From assembly GCA_028723145.1 (NCBI GenBank), contig JAQYFM010000237.1, positions 1-8,128 of the forward strand: 8,128 nucleotides of DNA, given 5' to 3'. The position numbers and the translations under genes are program-made. Position 1 is the first letter of the stretch; every line of letters begins with the position of its first letter. This DNA comes from Spirochaetales bacterium. Its GTDB lineage: Bacteria > Spirochaetota > Spirochaetia > Sphaerochaetales > Sphaerochaetaceae. The notes under the pieces are model-generated. The model was not told where the DNA came from. It was given only the letters and a program-made list of their open reading frames with translations, and did no database searches. Below, piece after piece: positions 1-6,110 of this stretch.

Positions 1-86
1 TTTGCCATGGTACGAAATAAAGCATCATTAATAGGACGTAGAGATTTAGCAATCTCTATTTCCTCTTTAGTGTATTTTATTTTCAT
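1..86 (-). CDS. Partial CDS (N-terminus only), possible Rpn/PD-(D/E)XK-family nuclease or transposase
   Basis: Only the first 28 codons are in the window; the rest lies beyond the left edge. The start is an ATG at 86-84, preceded by a Shine-Dalgarno-like GAGGT (100-96) with a 9-nt spacer, which supports a real gene. The visible protein begins MKIKYTKEEIEIAKSL and continues RPINDALFRTMA. A short charged lead-in followed by 'LRPIxDxxFR' is, from memory, the N-terminal pattern of Rpn-like proteins annotated as PD-(D/E)XK nuclease family transposases, which are common in gut Firmicutes and treponemes. The catalytic region is not visible, so the family call rests on this short motif and is tentative. 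The gene has its own long AT-rich leader with a hairpin and is separated from the EF-G gene by a terminator, so it is a separate transcription unit. Confidence 0.6.
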   Translation of the reverse strand, partial: MKIKYTKEEIEIAKSLRPINDALFRTMA

Positions 87-104
87 TATTATTTACCTCA
101 AAAC

Positions 105-173
105 TTATTCATAGGCGAGATAGTACTACTAAGACTTACTACCTCTTAACTTTTTATTACCTCCTATGAATAA
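105..173 (-). promoter_or_regulatory. Nested hairpin in the presumed leader of the left-edge gene
   Basis: A perfect 11-bp inverted repeat (ttattcatagg at 105-115, cctatgaataa at 163-173) encloses a second stem of 9 bp (117-125 with 137-145, 11-nt loop). In minus-strand RNA the inner stem is fully paired with one G-U pair; on the plus strand the same position would be an A-C mismatch, so the structure favours minus-strand transcription. On one side the two stems are separated by a single base (116). On the other side there is a 17-nt bulge (146-162) that includes part of a GGAGGT sequence; the inner stem holds a second GAGGT. The structure ends 4 nt before the GAGGT that serves the start codon at 86. 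It could control translation or stability of the downstream gene. Function is inferred. Confidence 0.5.
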
Positions 174-328
174 TAGAAGTAAAAAGTTTAAAAAAATTAG
201 TTAAAAAAAGGATTTGCTTATATTTGATTAATATAATTATTGATATAATAAATAATTAAAAATTTTTAATAATTATTTTGAATGTAATAATACAAGTAAA
301 TTAATAAGATGTATTAAGAAGTATTCTA
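174..328. other. AT-rich intergenic stretch, nothing resolved
   Basis: Between the terminator of the EF-G gene and the hairpin lie about 155 bases of almost pure A/T. The promoter of the left-edge gene should be here, reading on the minus strand, but many -10-like TATAAT or TATATT variants occur and no convincing -35 singles one out. A 16-bp perfect A/T palindrome at 255-270 is probably a composition effect. No reading frame is supported. Confidence 0.4.
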
Positions 329-329
329 A

Positions 330-362
330 ATAAAAAGAAGCGGTACAGCGTTTGCTGTACCG
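330..362 (-). terminator. Intrinsic terminator of the EF-G2-like gene
   Basis: A 9-bp perfect stem (cggtacagc at 341-349 with gctgtaccg at 354-362) closes a 4-nt loop. On the minus strand it is followed by CTTCTTTTTATTT. It begins 9 bp after the TAA stop of the EF-G gene, a textbook rho-independent layout. Confidence 0.9.
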
Positions 363-371
363 TTAAAGATA

Positions 372-2399
372 TTAAGCTTTTGGAGAGTAGTGCGAGAACT
401 CCATGCTGAATGTTCCTCTACCTTGTGTTGATGATCTTAATACAGTTGTGTATCCAAACATCTTTTGTAGTGGAACTTCTGCACTAATAACATCTGAACC
501 TACTCTTGATTCCATACTATTTACAATACCACCTCTACTTGTAATTGATGAAATAACATCACCAACATACTGAGTTGGTGCAGAAAGTTTAACACTCATT
601 ATAGGTTCCATGAGTACTGCTCCAGCTTTTTGACAAACTGCATCAAAGGCCATGTTTGCACAAGCTTCATTACTAAATGGAGTGCTTGTTAATTCATTGT
701 ATCCAATTGCTTTAACATCGATTTGGATATCGGTTGTTTCATAACCATATTTGATACCACTCTTAAATGCACTTTCAATACCATTTTTTACAGCTTGAAC
801 AATTTCTTCTGGAATATCTCTAGTGTTTGCACTAATTTTCAATACATTTCCACTACCTGCAGGAAGAGGTTTTGCGGCAAGTGTAAGCTTAGCCCAGTTC
901 TCTTTGTTTGCAATAGTACGTTCAAATGTAAACTCTTCTTCAGCTTCACCTGTAATAGACTCTCTATATGAAACCTGAGGGTTACCTACACGTGCTTTAA
1001 TTTTCATCTCTTTGGTGATTCTTGTTACAAGAACATCAAGGTGGAGTTCGCCCATACCAGAGATAACGAGCTGTCCGGTCTCTGCATCATCTTTATAAGT
1101 AAAGGTTGGATCCTCAAGAGAGAGACTTTCAAGGGCTTTCTTTAGTTTTTCCTGCTCATCTGTACTTTCTGGCTCGATAGCAACTGAGATTACAGGATTA
1201 GGGAAGTGCATCTTCTCAAGAAGATAAGGATGAGCTTCAGTGCCAATAGTATCACCTGTTTGAGCCATTTTAAAACCAATGATTACACCAATGTCTCCTG
1301 CTTTAAGCTCTGTTAAATCAGTCATAACATCAGCATGCATTCTTACAATTCTATTTACTCTTTCCTTTTTGTTCTTAGTAATGTTGTAAATAGCAACACC
1401 TTTCTTAAGAACACCAGAATACATTCTTACAAAGCAAAGAGGACCAGCCTTTGGGTCTACAACGATTTTGAAAATAAGACCAAGCATAGGTCCTTTTTCA
1501 TCGTGAATAACCTCAATTTCCTTATCTTTCTTTTCCCAATATCCTTTTAGAGGTGGAACTTCATCTGGAGAAGGAAGAAGATCAACAACACCATCAAGTA
1601 AAGTCTGAACACCAATGTTTTTTAGTGAGGAGCCAACAAATACAGGAAGAAGTGTTCTATCAAGAGTACACTTTCTTAATGTACTCATAATCATATCGTT
1701 TGGAATTTCTTCACCTTCAAAATATAGCTCTGTAATTTCATCAGAATATGATGCACAAGCATCAATAAGCTTTTCCTTATATTCTTCAGCTTTTTCTATA
1801 TATTCTTCAGGAATGTCTTCTTTAGTAATAGTTGAGCCTCTATCTTCTTGTGAAAAATAGAGTGCTTTCATCTCAAGAAGAGAAATAACACCTGTAAAGT
1901 TATTTTCTGCTCCCATTGGGATAAATAGAGGAACTGGTGTAGCACCAAGCTTTTTTTCCATTTCAGCTAATACTTCATAGAAGTTTGCACCAAGACGATC
2001 CATTTTGTTAACAAATGCAATTCTTGGAACTTTGTATGTATCAGCTTGTCTCCATACTGTTTCAGTTTGAGGTTCAACACCACCAACAGCACAGAAAACA
2101 CCTACTGCACCATCCAATACTCTTAAACTTCTTTCTACTTCTGCAGTGAAATCAACGTGTCCCGGAGTATCAATAATATTTATTTGGTGGTCCTTCCAAT
2201 AACAAGTAGTTGCAGCAGATGCAATAGTGATACCTCTATCTTGCTCCTGCTGCATAAAATCCATAGTAGCTTCACCATTATCAACTTCACCGATTTTATG
2301 GTTTTCGCCAGTATAATATAAAATTCTTTCTGTTGTAGTAGTCTTTCCTGCATCGATATGAGCCATGATACCGATGTTTCTTATCTCTTTTTCACTCAT
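372..2399 (-). CDS. fusA: Elongation factor G family GTPase, spdEFG2/mtEFG2-like (probable ribosome-recycling EF-G)
   Basis: A 675-residue translational GTPase. The GTP-binding domain has all five G motifs: AHIDAGKTT (13-21), RGITI (55-59), DTPGH (77-81), NKMD (131-134) and GSS (256-258). Domain II lies at about 300-390, domain III at 400-475, domain IV at 475-595 and domain V at 597-675, ending in FSMEFSHYSPKA. At the start of domain IV, where translocase EF-Gs carry the conserved GG.GQ(Y/F) loop, this protein has FERTIANKENWAKLTLAAKP. That follows human mitochondrial EF-G2 (GFM2; LDRTLGDKRHL...VEARP), as does the GYTTVLRSSTQG stretch in domain V. In mitochondria and Borrelia such factors split ribosomes with the recycling factor RRF rather than translocate, so that role is inferred here. 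The start was set at 2399 (MSEKEIRN) rather than the in-frame ATG at 2411 because EF-Gs begin this way; neither ATG has a Shine-Dalgarno. The gene lies 33 bp after the ATPase gene and ends at a strong terminator. The EF-G family call is certain; the subtype is likely. Confidence 0.93.
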   Translation of the reverse strand: MSEKEIRNIGIMAHIDAGKTTTTERILYYTGENHKIGEVDNGEATMDFMQQEQDRGITIASAATTCYWKDHQINIIDTPGHVDFTAEVERSLRVLDGAVGVFCAVGGVEPQTETVWRQADTYKVPRIAFVNKMDRLGANFYEVLAEMEKKLGATPVPLFIPMGAENNFTGVISLLEMKALYFSQEDRGSTITKEDIPEEYIEKAEEYKEKLIDACASYSDEITELYFEGEEIPNDMIMSTLRKCTLDRTLLPVFVGSSLKNIGVQTLLDGVVDLLPSPDEVPPLKGYWEKKDKEIEVIHDEKGPMLGLIFKIVVDPKAGPLCFVRMYSGVLKKGVAIYNITKNKKERVNRIVRMHADVMTDLTELKAGDIGVIIGFKMAQTGDTIGTEAHPYLLEKMHFPNPVISVAIEPESTDEQEKLKKALESLSLEDPTFTYKDDAETGQLVISGMGELHLDVLVTRITKEMKIKARVGNPQVSYRESITGEAEEEFTFERTIANKENWAKLTLAAKPLPAGSGNVLKISANTRDIPEEIVQAVKNGIESAFKSGIKYGYETTDIQIDVKAIGYNELTSTPFSNEACANMAFDAVCQKAGAVLMEPIMSVKLSAPTQYVGDVISSITSRGGIVNSMESRVGSDVISAEVPLQKMFGYTTVLRSSTQGRGTFSMEFSHYSPKA

Positions 2400-2424
2400 A
2401 AAAAAGAGCATATCAAAAAAGAGC
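2400..2424. repeat. Short tandem direct repeat at the EF-G start
   Basis: The 10-mer aaaaaagagc occurs at 2400-2409 and again at 2415-2424 (period 15, separated by atatc). On the coding strand this reads GCTCTTTTTT twice just before the start codon. It fills most of the 33-bp gap between the ATPase stop and the EF-G start, creates the alternative in-frame ATG at 2411, and leaves no room for a Shine-Dalgarno. Confidence 0.75.
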
Positions 2425-2432
2425 TACTTTTG

Positions 2433-4622
2433 TCACTTGCTTTTACCAGATCTCATTGCATTGATAACTGCAATTAATGCAACTCCAACATCAGAAAAGA
2501 TTGCAAGCCACATAGATGATAAGCCTATAATTGATAGAACAATTACAATTAGCTTTATTAACAGAGAAAATATAATATTTTCTTTTACAATAACTTCTGT
2601 TTTTCTACTAATTTTTATTGCCTTAGAAATCTTTGATGGGTTATCAGAAACAATAACCATATCACTTTGTTCAATGGCAGCATCACTACCAGCTGTTCCC
2701 ATTGAAACTCCGATATCAGCTTGAGCTAAACTTGGAGCATCATTAATACCATCTCCACAATATAAAACAGTATTATTAGCACCCATCATACTCTTTAATG
2801 TCGAAAGCTTTTGATCTGGAAGAAGCTCTGCATGATATGAATCTAAATCAAGCTTATTTGCAACTTCCTTACAAGTTTCAGCTTTATCACCTGAAATCAT
2901 TGTGACTTCTTGTACACCTAAGTTCTTTAGGTTCTTTACAGCAAGTAAAGCATCCTCTTTAATCTGATCTGATAGTGTAACAAAACCAAGAACTGTTTCA
3001 TCCTTTCCAAAATAAACAACAGTTTCATTTACTTTAGGTACACTTTTAAAGAGTTTACTATTACCAGCATAATAAATTTGTCCATTGATAGTGCCCATAA
3101 CACCTTTACCTGGAATTTCAACAAGCTTTGAAACTTGGAATAAGCTCTTGTTATAGTAATTTACTATAGCCTTAGCAATTGGGTGAGTAGATGAAGACTC
3201 TAATGAAGCAAGATAAGGTAAGATATCAAGTTCAGTTAAATTAACAACACTACTTACACATAATTCTCCCTTTGTAAGTGTTCCTGTTTTATCAAAAGCA
3301 ACTTTGTTAACCTTTGATAACTTTTCAACAACATCTGATCCCTTTACTAAAACTCCATGTCTAGCAAATGCTCCAATAGAAGCAAAGTATGAAAGTGGAA
3401 TTGATAGCACAAGCGCACATGGACATGAAACAACTAAAAGCTCCATTGCTCTATAAATCCAAGGACTAAAAGGCTCTCCAATTATTAAAGGAACTACTAA
3501 TGCAACGATTAGGGCAAGAAGACATACAAGAGGAGTGTAGTAACGAGAAAACTTAGTAATAAATTGTTCACTACTACTTTTCTTATCGTTATTTGTTTCA
3601 ATTAATTGAACAATCTTAGTAGCTGTTGATTCGTCATAACGTTTAGTAACTTTAATTTTAATTGGGGATGATAAGTTAATAGATCCTGATAGTACATTTG
3701 AACCAACTTCGACATCAACCGGAATACTTTCCCCTGTCAATGCTTTTTCATCTAATGAAGAAACTCCTTCAATAACAGTACCATCTAATGCAACCTTTTC
3801 TCCAGGGCGAACTACAATAATACTTCCAACCTCAATCTCTTCTACACTTACTATAGAACCATCCTCAAGCAAAGCTTCCTTAGCTGAAATATCTAAAAGC
3901 GCCTTAATCGATTTTCTGCTCTTTCTAACAGCTTTTTGTTGGAAATACTCTCCAATTTGATAAAAAATCATAACAGCAGCAGCTTCAGAGAAGCTTGAGA
4001 GAACAACTGCACCTACAGTTGCAATACTCATTAAGAAGTTTTCATCAAAAATCTTACCCTTAAAGATATTCTTAATTGCTTTTAATAATACTTCATATCC
4101 TGCAATAGCATAAGAAATTAAGTATAAATATGGAATTTTACTAATGAATGCAATAATAAAAATAACTACTGCTAAGGTAATTTTTATTAAATCATTTCTT
4201 TGACTATCATCAGTATCGATATCTTCCTCAAGTAGGACAATTTCATCCTCAACATCTTTACATATCTTTTCAATTTCACTTTTTGATAATGTTGTTTTAA
4301 CAGTTAATTTTTCTTTTGGAAAATCAAATGAAGCAAACGATACTGACTTATTCTCATTAAGTGCTCTTTCAACTTTTTTAGCACATTCTGCACAGTCTAT
4401 CTTTGCTTTATAAATATAAGTGTTTTCAAAAAATATTTCATCAGAAATATTTTGAGACATCTTTATTATTTCATCTCTTGAAAGGGATGTAGTTACATGT
4501 AATTTTTTATTATTAAAGTCTAATTGAGCGCTTTCAATTCTACTATCCTTTTGTAATTCTCTTTCAACCTTCTTAGCGCAGTTAGGGCAATCAATTGAGA
4601 TGTTATATATATATTTGTTCAT
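2433..4622 (-). CDS. P1B-2-type heavy-metal-exporting ATPase (Zn2+/Cd2+/Pb2+; CadA/ZntA family)
   Basis: A 729-residue membrane pump that hydrolyses ATP to export soft divalent metals from the cytoplasm. Two N-terminal heavy-metal-associated domains carry DCPNC (11-15) and DCAEC (76-80); a DCxxC site, with an aspartate beside the cysteines, is the Zn/Pb/Cd-binding form known from ZntA. An acidic linker (EEDIDTDD, 132-139) leads to the membrane part. The actuator motif TGES is at 296-299, the phosphorylated Asp in DKTGT at 444, the nucleotide-domain STHP at 478-481 and the hinge GDGINDAP at 623-630. Metal-selectivity motifs are CPC(x)4SxP (400-409), N(x)7K (682-690) and DxG(x)7N (711-721). This is the full P1B-2 signature and rules against a copper pump. 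The start at 4622 is chosen because GGAGG lies 4 nt upstream; an ATG at 4652 would place that Shine-Dalgarno inside the coding region. The upstream ArsR-type palindrome suggests metal-induced derepression. Exact metal preference cannot be read from sequence. Confidence 0.95.
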   Translation of the reverse strand: MNKYIYNISIDCPNCAKKVERELQKDSRIESAQLDFNNKKLHVTTSLSRDEIIKMSQNISDEIFFENTYIYKAKIDCAECAKKVERALNENKSVSFASFDFPKEKLTVKTTLSKSEIEKICKDVEDEIVLLEEDIDTDDSQRNDLIKITLAVVIFIIAFISKIPYLYLISYAIAGYEVLLKAIKNIFKGKIFDENFLMSIATVGAVVLSSFSEAAAVMIFYQIGEYFQQKAVRKSRKSIKALLDISAKEALLEDGSIVSVEEIEVGSIIVVRPGEKVALDGTVIEGVSSLDEKALTGESIPVDVEVGSNVLSGSINLSSPIKIKVTKRYDESTATKIVQLIETNNDKKSSSEQFITKFSRYYTPLVCLLALIVALVVPLIIGEPFSPWIYRAMELLVVSCPCALVLSIPLSYFASIGAFARHGVLVKGSDVVEKLSKVNKVAFDKTGTLTKGELCVSSVVNLTELDILPYLASLESSSTHPIAKAIVNYYNKSLFQVSKLVEIPGKGVMGTINGQIYYAGNSKLFKSVPKVNETVVYFGKDETVLGFVTLSDQIKEDALLAVKNLKNLGVQEVTMISGDKAETCKEVANKLDLDSYHAELLPDQKLSTLKSMMGANNTVLYCGDGINDAPSLAQADIGVSMGTAGSDAAIEQSDMVIVSDNPSKISKAIKISRKTEVIVKENIIFSLLIKLIVIVLSIIGLSSMWLAIFSDVGVALIAVINAMRSGKSK

Positions 4623-4639
4623 AATACCTCCGTTATATG

Positions 4640-4665
4640 AATATATGAGCAACTATTCATATATT
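4640..4665. promoter_or_regulatory. Probable ArsR/SmtB-family metal-sensor operator (12-2-12 palindrome)
   Basis: Two 12-bp arms flank a 2-bp centre: aatatatgagca at 4640-4651 and tattcatatatt at 4654-4665, with 10 of 12 positions complementary. This size, spacing and TATATGA core match the 12-2-12 operators of ArsR/SmtB repressors such as CadC and SmtB. A further half-site, tatatgaata at 4634-4643, forms a perfect 10-bp inverted repeat with 4654-4663. The site overlaps or directly follows the -10 region of the ATPase promoter, so a bound repressor would block transcription. The cognate regulator is not in the window. Confidence 0.65.
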
Positions 4666-4695
4666 AATTATACATACACATACTGTCAATGATAA
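4661..4695 (-). promoter_or_regulatory. Promoter of the heavy-metal ATPase gene
   Basis: Two overlapping arrangements are possible. A perfect -35 TTGACA (4689-4684) stands 17 bp before TAATAT (4666-4661). Alternatively, a perfect -10 TATAAT (4672-4667) stands 17 bp after TTATCA (4695-4690). Both lie about 40-70 bp before the ATPase start, downstream of the preceding terminator and touching the ArsR-type palindrome. Confidence 0.6.
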
Positions 4696-4721
4696 AAGTA
4701 TTCTTTTATAGATTTTCTTAT

Positions 4722-4759
4722 AAAAAAGGCATCAAAAATAGAATTTCTACTTTGATGCC
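4722..4759 (-). terminator. Intrinsic terminator of the CLC transporter gene
   Basis: The stem pairs ggcatcaaa (4728-4736) with tttgatgcc (4751-4759), and the enclosed sequence can extend the pairing through TAGAA/TTCTA. On the minus strand a run of six T (4727-4722) follows immediately. It lies 22 bp past the stop of the CLC gene and separates it from the ATPase promoter. Confidence 0.92.
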
Positions 4760-4781
4760 CAAAAACTAATCTACTTTTAAT

Positions 4782-6032
4782 TTAATATGGCTTTGTTTGA
4801 TGGTTATAAATACCACTTGTTCCTGAAGCTAAGAAACTTAAGGAAGTTGCTAAAAACAATAGGGTAGGTTCACTATATCCAAATAGCTCTAAGCCAAGTG
4901 CAAAGCATGCAAGAGGAAGGTTAGTACCACCTGAAAGCATTGAAAGCGCACCAAGGGCTGCAAAAGCTGAAACTGGAAGTGAAAAAATTGAAGCAAAGCT
5001 CATTCCAAATCCTGCTCCTACAATTAATAGTGGAACAACTTCACCACCAGCAAATCCTGCAGCAAAGGTAAATGTAACCATTAATAGCTTCATAATATCG
5101 GCAATCTGTGGTGCTTTACCACTGATAATATCGCTAAGTAAAGAGCCACCTAATCCGTTATACATAAATGTTCCAGTTAAAAAATATGTAGCTATTGAAA
5201 GAATTAGTAATATTGTTGCAGGGAATGCTACCTTTAAATATTCGTTTTTAATTTTACTTTGACAAAGATGTTTAACCGAGTGAGTAAAAAAACAGAATAA
5301 TCTTGAGTAATAGCCAACTATTACAGCAAATAGTGCAACTATAATATAGTTTGAAATTGAAGTCTCAAGAGGGATAATTGTTGGAATATGTAATATATGG
5401 ATGTTTAAGAGTTTTGAAACAATTACAGCTGTAAATGATGAAATTGTACATGGAAGCCAAGCATCTAAACGAGTAGTTTTTGGTGAAGCAAATTGAGTTC
5501 CAAACATTACACCTGCAATTGGGGATGAGAATAAAGCACCAAATGCTGCTGATGCACCACACATTAAGTAGTACTCGCTATTATGCTCACTTTCATTTTT
5601 CAACAACTTTGTTTCTAAAGAGTTTATCGCAGAAGCACCTGCAAGACCAATTTGTACACCAGATCCTTCTTTACCACCTGATGCACCAGTTATATGGGTA
5701 ATTAATGTAGCAATATATGCAATAAATCCCATTTGAGGACAAACAGAATCTTGTACTTGGGACTTTGCAAGGTTTCTATTTGCGTTATTAATATCATCAA
5801 TTGCTTCTGTTGTACTATTTCTATATTTAGGACCAGCTTTCTTATAAATGAAAGTTGTAAGTACAGCACCACCTGGGATTAAAAAAACTAAAATTGGATA
5901 ACTAGAGTTAATCTTACCCACAATATTTATTGATAGCGCAAAGATTGTCATTAGTAGGCCAACTAGTGCACCTGTTAATAAACCTCTTAATAACTGTAGA
6001 GGCCATGTAAGTTTAAATTTATTTTGTTCCAT
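4782..6032 (-). CDS. CLC-family anion transporter, CLC-F-like (putative fluoride/proton antiporter)
   Basis: A 416-residue polytopic membrane protein with about ten hydrophobic segments and no C-terminal CBS domains, as is usual for short bacterial CLCs. The anion-pathway motif is GGKEGSGVQIG (119-129), with the gating glutamate at E122. A second conserved helix is GASAAFGALFSSPIAG (159-174). Three features point to the fluoride-exporting CLC-F clade rather than chloride transporters: THITGASGGKEGS corresponds to the CLC-F pattern THLFGGSAGREGT; GFAGGEVVPLLIVGAG (326-341) corresponds to GFKGGEVTPLFFIGA in place of the chloride-type GGIFAPSLLLGA; and GGTNLPLACFALGLELFG (368-385) corresponds to the CLC-F NTPLAC...GxELFG segment. 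Variations are Lys for Arg at 121 and Ser for Thr at 124. No fluoride riboswitch is visible upstream. The gene appears to be monocistronic, with a very short leader and no Shine-Dalgarno. CLC membership is certain; fluoride as substrate is inferred from motifs recalled from memory. Confidence 0.92.
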   Translation of the reverse strand: MEQNKFKLTWPLQLLRGLLTGALVGLLMTIFALSINIVGKINSSYPILVFLIPGGAVLTTFIYKKAGPKYRNSTTEAIDDINNANRNLAKSQVQDSVCPQMGFIAYIATLITHITGASGGKEGSGVQIGLAGASAINSLETKLLKNESEHNSEYYLMCGASAAFGALFSSPIAGVMFGTQFASPKTTRLDAWLPCTISSFTAVIVSKLLNIHILHIPTIIPLETSISNYIIVALFAVIVGYYSRLFCFFTHSVKHLCQSKIKNEYLKVAFPATILLILSIATYFLTGTFMYNGLGGSLLSDIISGKAPQIADIMKLLMVTFTFAAGFAGGEVVPLLIVGAGFGMSFASIFSLPVSAFAALGALSMLSGGTNLPLACFALGLELFGYSEPTLLFLATSLSFLASGTSGIYNHQTKPY

Positions 6033-6044
6033 ATCAAATGTGGC

Positions 6045-6050
6045 ATTATA
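6045..6050 (-). promoter_or_regulatory. -10 box of the CLC gene, implying a leaderless or very short leader
   Basis: A consensus TATAAT (6050-6045 on the minus strand) lies only 12 nt before the CLC start codon at 6032. Transcription starting about 7 nt downstream of it would give a 5-6 nt leader, too short for a Shine-Dalgarno, and none is present. The -35 position (6073-6068, TTTCCT) is poor and falls inside the terminator hairpin of the upstream operon, so the promoter is a candidate only. Confidence 0.4.
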
Positions 6051-6088
6051 AAATAATAATAGCTGTAAGGAAAGACCTCACAGCTATT
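6050..6088 (-). terminator. Hairpin terminator of the ALDH-TPR operon
   Basis: A 13-bp stem (6058-6070 with 6076-6088, one G-U pair in minus-strand RNA) has a 5-nt loop and is followed on the minus strand by ATTATTTTAT. It lies 22 bp after the stop of the exported TPR gene. The stem is strong, but the T-tract is interrupted, so termination may be incomplete and some read-through into the CLC gene is possible. Confidence 0.75.
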
Positions 6089-6110
6089 GAAGTATATAAT
6101 TATTTTTAAG

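Noticed and set aside
105..173. Miniature mobile element with 11-bp terminal inverted repeats
   Set aside because: No flanking target duplication is visible, the inner sequence forms a second stem, and the G-U pair favours an RNA hairpin; copy number cannot be tested here.
255..270. 16-bp A/T palindrome in the intergenic region
   Set aside because: It consists only of A and T in a stretch of extreme A/T content, where such palindromes arise by chance; no T-tract or gene end is next to it.
723..971. Plus-strand open frames inside the EF-G gene (723-971, 1335-1550, 1615-1860)
   Set aside because: They lie antisense to a well-conserved gene, encode low-complexity sequence rich in F, S and I, and have no ribosome-binding site or recognisable motif; they are shadows of the real frame.
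2400..2411. Alternative ATG at 2411 as the EF-G start
   Set aside because: It would add MLFF before MSEKEIRN, has no Shine-Dalgarno, and comes from the tandem repeat; EF-G proteins normally begin close to the MSEKEIRN position.
2365..2724. Plus-strand open frame of 119 codons across the ATPase/EF-G junction
   Set aside because: It is antisense to the conserved end of the ATPase and start of EF-G and shows no domain or start signal.
4623..4652. ATG at 4652 as the ATPase start
   Set aside because: It would translate the GGAGGT ribosome-binding site and the operator as MLIYSYNGGI; the ATG at 4622 is placed correctly behind that site and directly precedes the metal-binding domain.
5365..5701. 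Short open frames on both strands inside the CLC gene
   Set aside because: Both overlap conserved transmembrane coding sequence in other frames and have no independent support.
6033..6110. Possible fluoride riboswitch upstream of the CLC-F-like gene
   Set aside because: The 78-bp gap is taken up by the terminator hairpin and a -10 box; none of the conserved crcB-motif segments could be seen.
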